Origin: Megamonas hypermegale_A
Lineage (GTDB): Bacteria; Bacillota; Negativicutes; Selenomonadales; Selenomonadaceae
Direction: 5' to 3' (one strand)
Length of the DNA stretch: 17,327 bases
Assembly: GCF_030371585.1 (NCBI RefSeq)
Contig: NZ_JAUDCE010000039.1
A program made the position numbers and the translations under genes. This document shows positions 13,930 to 17,327 of this stretch, piece after piece; the stretch's first letter is position 1; each line of letters starts with the position of its first letter. Below the pieces are notes generated by a model. That model was not told where the DNA came from. It made no database searches and worked only from the letters and a program-made list of their open reading frames with translations.

Positions 13930-14595
13930 ATGACAAAATCAGTAATTGCTATTGACGGACCGGCAGGAGCCGGAAAATCGACCATTGCTAAAATGGCGGC
14001 CCAAAAGCTCGGTTACATCTATATTGACACGGGCGCAATGTACCGCGCCGTAGCCTGGAGAGTTCTGCAGGAATACACGCCGCCCGTTTCCACCGAGCAG
14101 ATTATTTCCGTACTGGATGACATCGATATAAAACTGTCTTACGATGAAAATAAAAATATGCGCGTGGAAACAAACGGCACGGACGTATCTGCCGCTATCC
14201 GCACACCGGAAGTGACAGCACTCGTATCGCAGGTAGCGGCTGTAAGTGAAGTCCGCACCAAAATGGTGGAATTGCAGCGCGCTATGGCCAAATGCGGCAA
14301 AGTGCTCATGGACGGCAGAGATATCGGCACATGCGTACTGCCAAACGCTGACCTGAAAATATTTCTGACGGCTTCCGTAGAGGAAAGAGCCAACCGCCGC
14401 GCCAGACAGATGAAAGAAAAAGGCTACGACATCGATGTTGAGGAAATAAAAAAAGACATCATCGCCCGGGACGAAGCCGATATGAACAGAGAGATTTCGC
14501 CGCTGAAAAAAGCAGACGACGCGCTTCTTCTGGATACGACGGAAATGACGATTGAAGAAGTTCTGGCAGCTATTGTGAAAATGGCTCAGGACTAA
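13930..14595 (+). CDS. cmk: Cytidylate kinase
   Basis: Cmk phosphorylates CMP and dCMP with ATP in pyrimidine nucleotide recycling. The 221-residue protein begins with IAIDGPAGAGKST (P-loop Gly10-Ser17), followed by IDTGAMYRAVAW and GRDIGTCVLPNADLKIFLTA, then ERANRRARQ and the RDEADMNREISPLKKADDA lid segment; all are typical of bacterial CMP kinases. An open frame extends upstream to 13849 inside aroA, but AGGTGA (13920-13925) and the family start support ATG at 13930. The 13-bp gap to aroA and 24 bp to plsC indicate one operon. Confidence 0.96.
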   Translation: MTKSVIAIDGPAGAGKSTIAKMAAQKLGYIYIDTGAMYRAVAWRVLQEYTPPVSTEQIISVLDDIDIKLSYDENKNMRVETNGTDVSAAIRTPEVTALVSQVAAVSEVRTKMVELQRAMAKCGKVLMDGRDIGTCVLPNADLKIFLTASVEERANRRARQMKEKGYDIDVEEIKKDIIARDEADMNREISPLKKADDALLLDTTEMTIEEVLAAIVKMAQD

Positions 14596-14619
14596 TTGAA
14601 TTGATGGGAACGATTGATT

Positions 14620-15201
14620 ATGCTGTATAAAATATTAAAGTTGATGTTCATTTTTATCTATTCGGTTATTTTCCCGACAAAAGTCACAGGCGCGGAAAAC
14701 GTGCCGAAAAGCGGCGCCGTCATTCTGGCATCCAACCATTTGAGCAACTGGGACCCGCCGCTTGTAGGAACATTCATTCCGCGCCATTTGGCATACATGG
14801 CCAAAGAGGAATTATTCCACGTACCGATATTGAAAAACATACTCGTAAACGTGCATACATTCCCGGTGCGCCGCGGCGCTTCCGACAGAGCAGCGATAAA
14901 GACGGCGCTCACAATGCTCAAAGCAGGCGAATGTATCTGCATGTTTCCTGAAGGGACACGCAGCCGCGACGGCAAACTGCATAAAGGCGCGCCGGGCGTG
15001 GCGCTCATTGCGGCAAAATCAAAAGCCGTCGTCGTGCCGGTGGCGATTGAGGGAACATTCCGCCTCAGACCGTTCCGCCGCCTGAAAGTTTCGTACGGAA
15101 AACCGCTGCGTTTCGAAGCGGAAAAAGCCGATAAAGAAAATTTACAGGAATTTACTGAAAAAATAATGCAAGAAATTGCTTCTATGTTAAAAATACAGTA
15201 G
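14620..15201 (+). CDS. plsC: 1-acyl-sn-glycerol-3-phosphate acyltransferase
   Basis: PlsC acylates lysophosphatidate to phosphatidate at the cytoplasmic membrane. The acyltransferase HX4D motif is NHLSNWDPP near residue 43, and the substrate-binding FPEGTRSRDGKL motif is near residue 109; VVVPVAIEGTF is the later conserved block. An N-terminal hydrophobic segment (about 6-20) anchors it. At 193 residues it is a compact family member. ATG at 14620 is chosen over TTG at 14614; the nearby GGGA (14606-14609) is about 10 nt and 4 nt away respectively, so the choice is not secure. The gene follows cmk in the conserved cmk-plsC-ispH-rpsA order. Confidence 0.93.
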   Translation: MLYKILKLMFIFIYSVIFPTKVTGAENVPKSGAVILASNHLSNWDPPLVGTFIPRHLAYMAKEELFHVPILKNILVNVHTFPVRRGASDRAAIKTALTMLKAGECICMFPEGTRSRDGKLHKGAPGVALIAAKSKAVVVPVAIEGTFRLRPFRRLKVSYGKPLRFEAEKADKENLQEFTEKIMQEIASMLKIQ

Positions 15202-15202
15202 A

Positions 15203-15240
15203 ATATAGACAGTAATATATGGTATACTAAATCATAGGCT
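15203..15240 (+). promoter_or_regulatory. Possible weak promoter before ispH
   Basis: The 69-bp plsC-ispH gap is AT-rich and contains TGGTATACT (about 15220-15228), an extended -10-like box without a clear -35. ispH-rpsA could have its own start in addition to read-through from aroA. The call is weak. Confidence 0.3.
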
Positions 15241-15270
15241 TAGTAATATAATTTTTGATGGTGATTAATT

Positions 15271-16107
15271 TTGGAAGTAATTTTAGCTGACGATTATGGA
15301 TTTTGCTACGGTGTAAAACGGGCGATAAAAACGGCGCTCAGCAACGTCGATTTATCCCGCAGGGTTTGCACACTGGGGCCGATAATTCATAATCCGCAAA
15401 TGGTAAAATCTTTGGCTGATAAAGGAATCGGTGTTGTTGAAACAGTTGAAGATATGGATTGTGGAAAAATTATAATACGTTCTCACGGTGTCGGTCCGAG
15501 CGTGTATGAAAAAATACAGGCGAAAGGGCTGGAGCTTGCAGATGCTACTTGTCCACATGTAAAAAAAGCTCAAATGTCGGCTAAAACATTGGCTGATGAA
15601 GGCTTCAAAGTTATTATTATAGGCGAAAAAGACCATCCTGAAGTAAAAAGCATCAAGGAATGGGCCGGTGAAAACTCCCTTGTACTGTGCACGGAGGAAG
15701 AAGCGCAGGCTGTAGATTTCATGCCGCGTATGGGAATTGTGGCGCAGACAACGTTTTCAGCAGACAGCTTCAATAAAATCGTAAGCATTTTGTTGAACAA
15801 ATCCTATGATATCAGGATATTACGAACGATTTGTACGGCTACCGACAAACGTCAGTCCGCGGCCATCAAACTGGCACGGCAGGTGGATTTGATGATTGTC
15901 ATCGGCGGTCGTAACAGTGCTAACACAACAAGATTAGCGCAGATTTGTGCCGAGCATTGCGCAGTGCATCATATCGAAACCGCCGATGAACTGCAAAATG
16001 ACTGGTTCAATAATATTAAAAAAATTGGTATTACAGCCGGAGCGTCCACGCCTGACTGGATTATCAAGGAGGTATATGAAAAGTGCAAGACATGGCAAGC
16101 TTATTAG
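15271..16107 (+). CDS. ispH: 4-hydroxy-3-methylbut-2-enyl diphosphate reductase
   Basis: IspH is the [4Fe-4S] enzyme that makes IPP and DMAPP from HMBPP in the last MEP-pathway step. The three cluster cysteines are visible: Cys12 (DDYGFCYGVKRAI), Cys94 (DATCPHVKKAQ) and Cys188 (RTICTATDKRQ). SHGVGPS and GGRNSANTTRL are further family blocks. A TTG start at 15271 is used because GGTGA (15260-15264) is 6 nt upstream and the protein begins MEVILADDYGFC, as in homologues. Length 278 is normal. The last 25 bp overlap the start of rpsA in another frame; in some Firmicutes the two proteins are fused. Confidence 0.96.
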   Translation: MEVILADDYGFCYGVKRAIKTALSNVDLSRRVCTLGPIIHNPQMVKSLADKGIGVVETVEDMDCGKIIIRSHGVGPSVYEKIQAKGLELADATCPHVKKAQMSAKTLADEGFKVIIIGEKDHPEVKSIKEWAGENSLVLCTEEEAQAVDFMPRMGIVAQTTFSADSFNKIVSILLNKSYDIRILRTICTATDKRQSAAIKLARQVDLMIVIGGRNSANTTRLAQICAEHCAVHHIETADELQNDWFNNIKKIGITAGASTPDWIIKEVYEKCKTWQAY

Positions 16108-17222
16108 AAGAAGAATCTATGAAGGAATTTAATCCACATGAAGTTATAAAGGGTACTGTGGTTTTGGTCAACCGTGATGAAGCGTATGTAGATATCGGTT
16201 ATAAGACAGAAATTCCTATTACGAAAAAAGAACTGGCATATCCGGAACCGGATAGCGCTGAAGACGTTGTAAAAGTCGGCGACGAAATCGACGTATACGT
16301 TGTGGCTCTCGGCGGCGAAAACGGCGTTATTTTATCCAAAACACGTGCTGACAGACTCGTTGCTTGGCAGCAGGTAGAAAAAATCAAAGAAGACGACGAA
16401 ACTATTGAAGTTGAAATTCAGCAGGTAGTAAAAGGCGGTCTTTTAACTTCCGCCTGCGGACTGCGCGGTTTCATTCCGGCTTCTCAGGTTGCGCTTCATT
16501 TCGTAAAAGATTTGAGCGAATTCGTCGGCCAGAAAGTGGCTGTAAAAATCATTGAAGTAGATGCGAAAAAACAGCGCCTCGTTCTTTCCCGCCGCGTTGT
16601 TCTGGAACAGGAACGCGCTCAGAAACGCGAAGAAGCACTCGCTAGCATCGTTGTAGGCGAAAAACGTCAGGGCACAGTTAAACGCATTGTTGATTACGGC
16701 GCATTCATCGACATCGGCGGTGTTGACGGATTGGCGCACATTTCCGACCTTTCCTGGGAACATGTGAAAAACCCGGCTGACGTTCTTTCCGTAGGTCAGG
16801 AAGTGGAAGTTCTCGTTAAAGCTTACGACCCGGAAACGCAGCGTATCTCTTTAAGCATTAAAGATACGGTTCGCGACCCGTGGTTTGATAAAGCCGAAAA
16901 ATATCCTGTAGGCTCTTATGTAAAAGGCAAAATTGTTAAATTGACCGACTTCGGTGCATTCATGGAAATCGAACCGGGCTTTGACGGTCTTATCCGCATG
17001 CGCGAACTTTCCCCGAAACACATCACGAAAGCTTCTGAAGCAGTAAGTGTCGGCGATGAAGTTACGGTTAAAGTTATCCATGTAGATATGGAAAACAAAA
17101 AAATTGCCCTGAGCATTACAAAAGTTCAGCAGGACGCTGAAAAGAAAGAATATCAGGATTTTCTCGCTAAACAGTCCGCAGAAGAAAAACCTGCAACTAT
17201 CGGCGACGAAGTGACTGAATAA
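16083..17222 (+). CDS. rpsA: 30S ribosomal protein S1 (four-domain form)
   Basis: S1 binds mRNA and helps start translation. The 379-residue protein has four S1 (OB-fold) domains at about residues 20-90, 104-170, 190-260 and 276-346. The last two have clear GAFIDIGGVDGLAHISDLSW and GAFMEIEPGFDGLIRMRELS cores, and a short charged tail follows. Four domains and this length match the Firmicute S1/YpfD type rather than the six-domain proteobacterial S1. The start is GTG at 16083 with AAGGAGG (16066-16072) 10 nt away and inside ispH; ATG at 16092 or 16122 are alternatives with worse spacing. Translation is probably coupled to ispH. A terminator follows. Confidence 0.94.
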   Translation: MQDMASLLEEESMKEFNPHEVIKGTVVLVNRDEAYVDIGYKTEIPITKKELAYPEPDSAEDVVKVGDEIDVYVVALGGENGVILSKTRADRLVAWQQVEKIKEDDETIEVEIQQVVKGGLLTSACGLRGFIPASQVALHFVKDLSEFVGQKVAVKIIEVDAKKQRLVLSRRVVLEQERAQKREEALASIVVGEKRQGTVKRIVDYGAFIDIGGVDGLAHISDLSWEHVKNPADVLSVGQEVEVLVKAYDPETQRISLSIKDTVRDPWFDKAEKYPVGSYVKGKIVKLTDFGAFMEIEPGFDGLIRMRELSPKHITKASEAVSVGDEVTVKVIHVDMENKKIALSITKVQQDAEKKEYQDFLAKQSAEEKPATIGDEVTE

Positions 17223-17249
17223 TATTTTTTAGTTTAATAAAAAACGATA

Positions 17250-17280
17250 AAAGAGTGGTGAAATTCATCACTCTTTTTTT
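17250..17280 (+). terminator. rpsA terminator
   Basis: AAAGAGTGGTG (17250-17260) pairs with CATCACTCTTT (17266-17276), with one G-U pair and a 5-nt loop, followed by a T-run. It lies 27 bp after the rpsA stop and ends the aroA-rpsA cluster. Nothing further is seen up to 17327. Confidence 0.9.
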
Positions 17281-17327
17281 CTGATTATACAATATATCTG
17301 TTATGACGGTAAAACATTAAGCCTGTA

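Noticed and set aside
15947..16132. Open frame crossing the ispH-rpsA junction, with ATG at 16076 just after AAGGAGG
   Set aside because: The spacing is only 3 nt, the product is short and it fits no family; the ribosome-binding site serves rpsA.

Overview
The window looks like chromosomal DNA from a diderm Firmicute, most likely Negativicutes. The evidence is a Firmicutes-style T-box leader, a short four-domain ribosomal protein S1, and the housekeeping order aroA-cmk-plsC-ispH-rpsA, together with an outer-membrane TonB-dependent receptor that only makes sense in a cell with two membranes. The genus cannot be fixed from the sequence alone. No phage, insertion sequence, CRISPR, tRNA or rRNA is visible.

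Layout. (1) 1-1448 (+): three tandem paralogous genes for small exported proteins with Asp/His/Arg/Lys- and Pro-rich bodies and a nearly identical glycine-zipper C-terminal tail. I cannot assign them a known family. (2) 1449-2071: 620 bp without a gene, full of hairpins and bounded by a 45-nt inverted repeat. (3) 2072-5075 (-): an unrecognised basic membrane protein followed by a TonB-dependent receptor. (4) 5201-7811 (-): biotin operon bioY-bioD-bioA, with a good promoter and a BirA-like operator. (5) 7968-8381 (+): a small coiled-coil protein divergent from bioY. (6) 8445-12235 (-): branched-chain amino-acid genes. ilvC lies behind a T-box riboswitch (probable Ile specifier) and ends at its own terminator; it is followed by ilvB-ilvN with a 4-bp overlap. 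(7) 12360-17280 (+): aroA, cmk, plsC, ispH and rpsA, ending at a terminator.

How the genes relate. IlvB/IlvN make acetolactate or acetohydroxybutyrate and IlvC reduces and isomerises it, giving the precursors of Val, Leu and Ile. BioY imports biotin, while BioA and BioD perform two consecutive steps of its synthesis (KAPA to DAPA to dethiobiotin); bioF and bioB are not here. AroA is the sixth shikimate step, Cmk recycles CMP/dCMP, PlsC makes phosphatidate, IspH ends the MEP isoprenoid pathway and S1 serves translation.

The most unusual material is the family of three secreted paralogues and a set of related intergenic palindromes (TTGTGCYAG ends and/or a GCAGTATAATA core) at five places. Four lie directly upstream of genes (paralogue 2, the TonB receptor, ilvB, aroA) and one lies in the 620-bp gene-free stretch. 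They look like a dispersed palindromic repeat or MITE-like family that may have been recruited into leaders. Several genes use TTG or GTG starts supported by ribosome-binding-site spacing.
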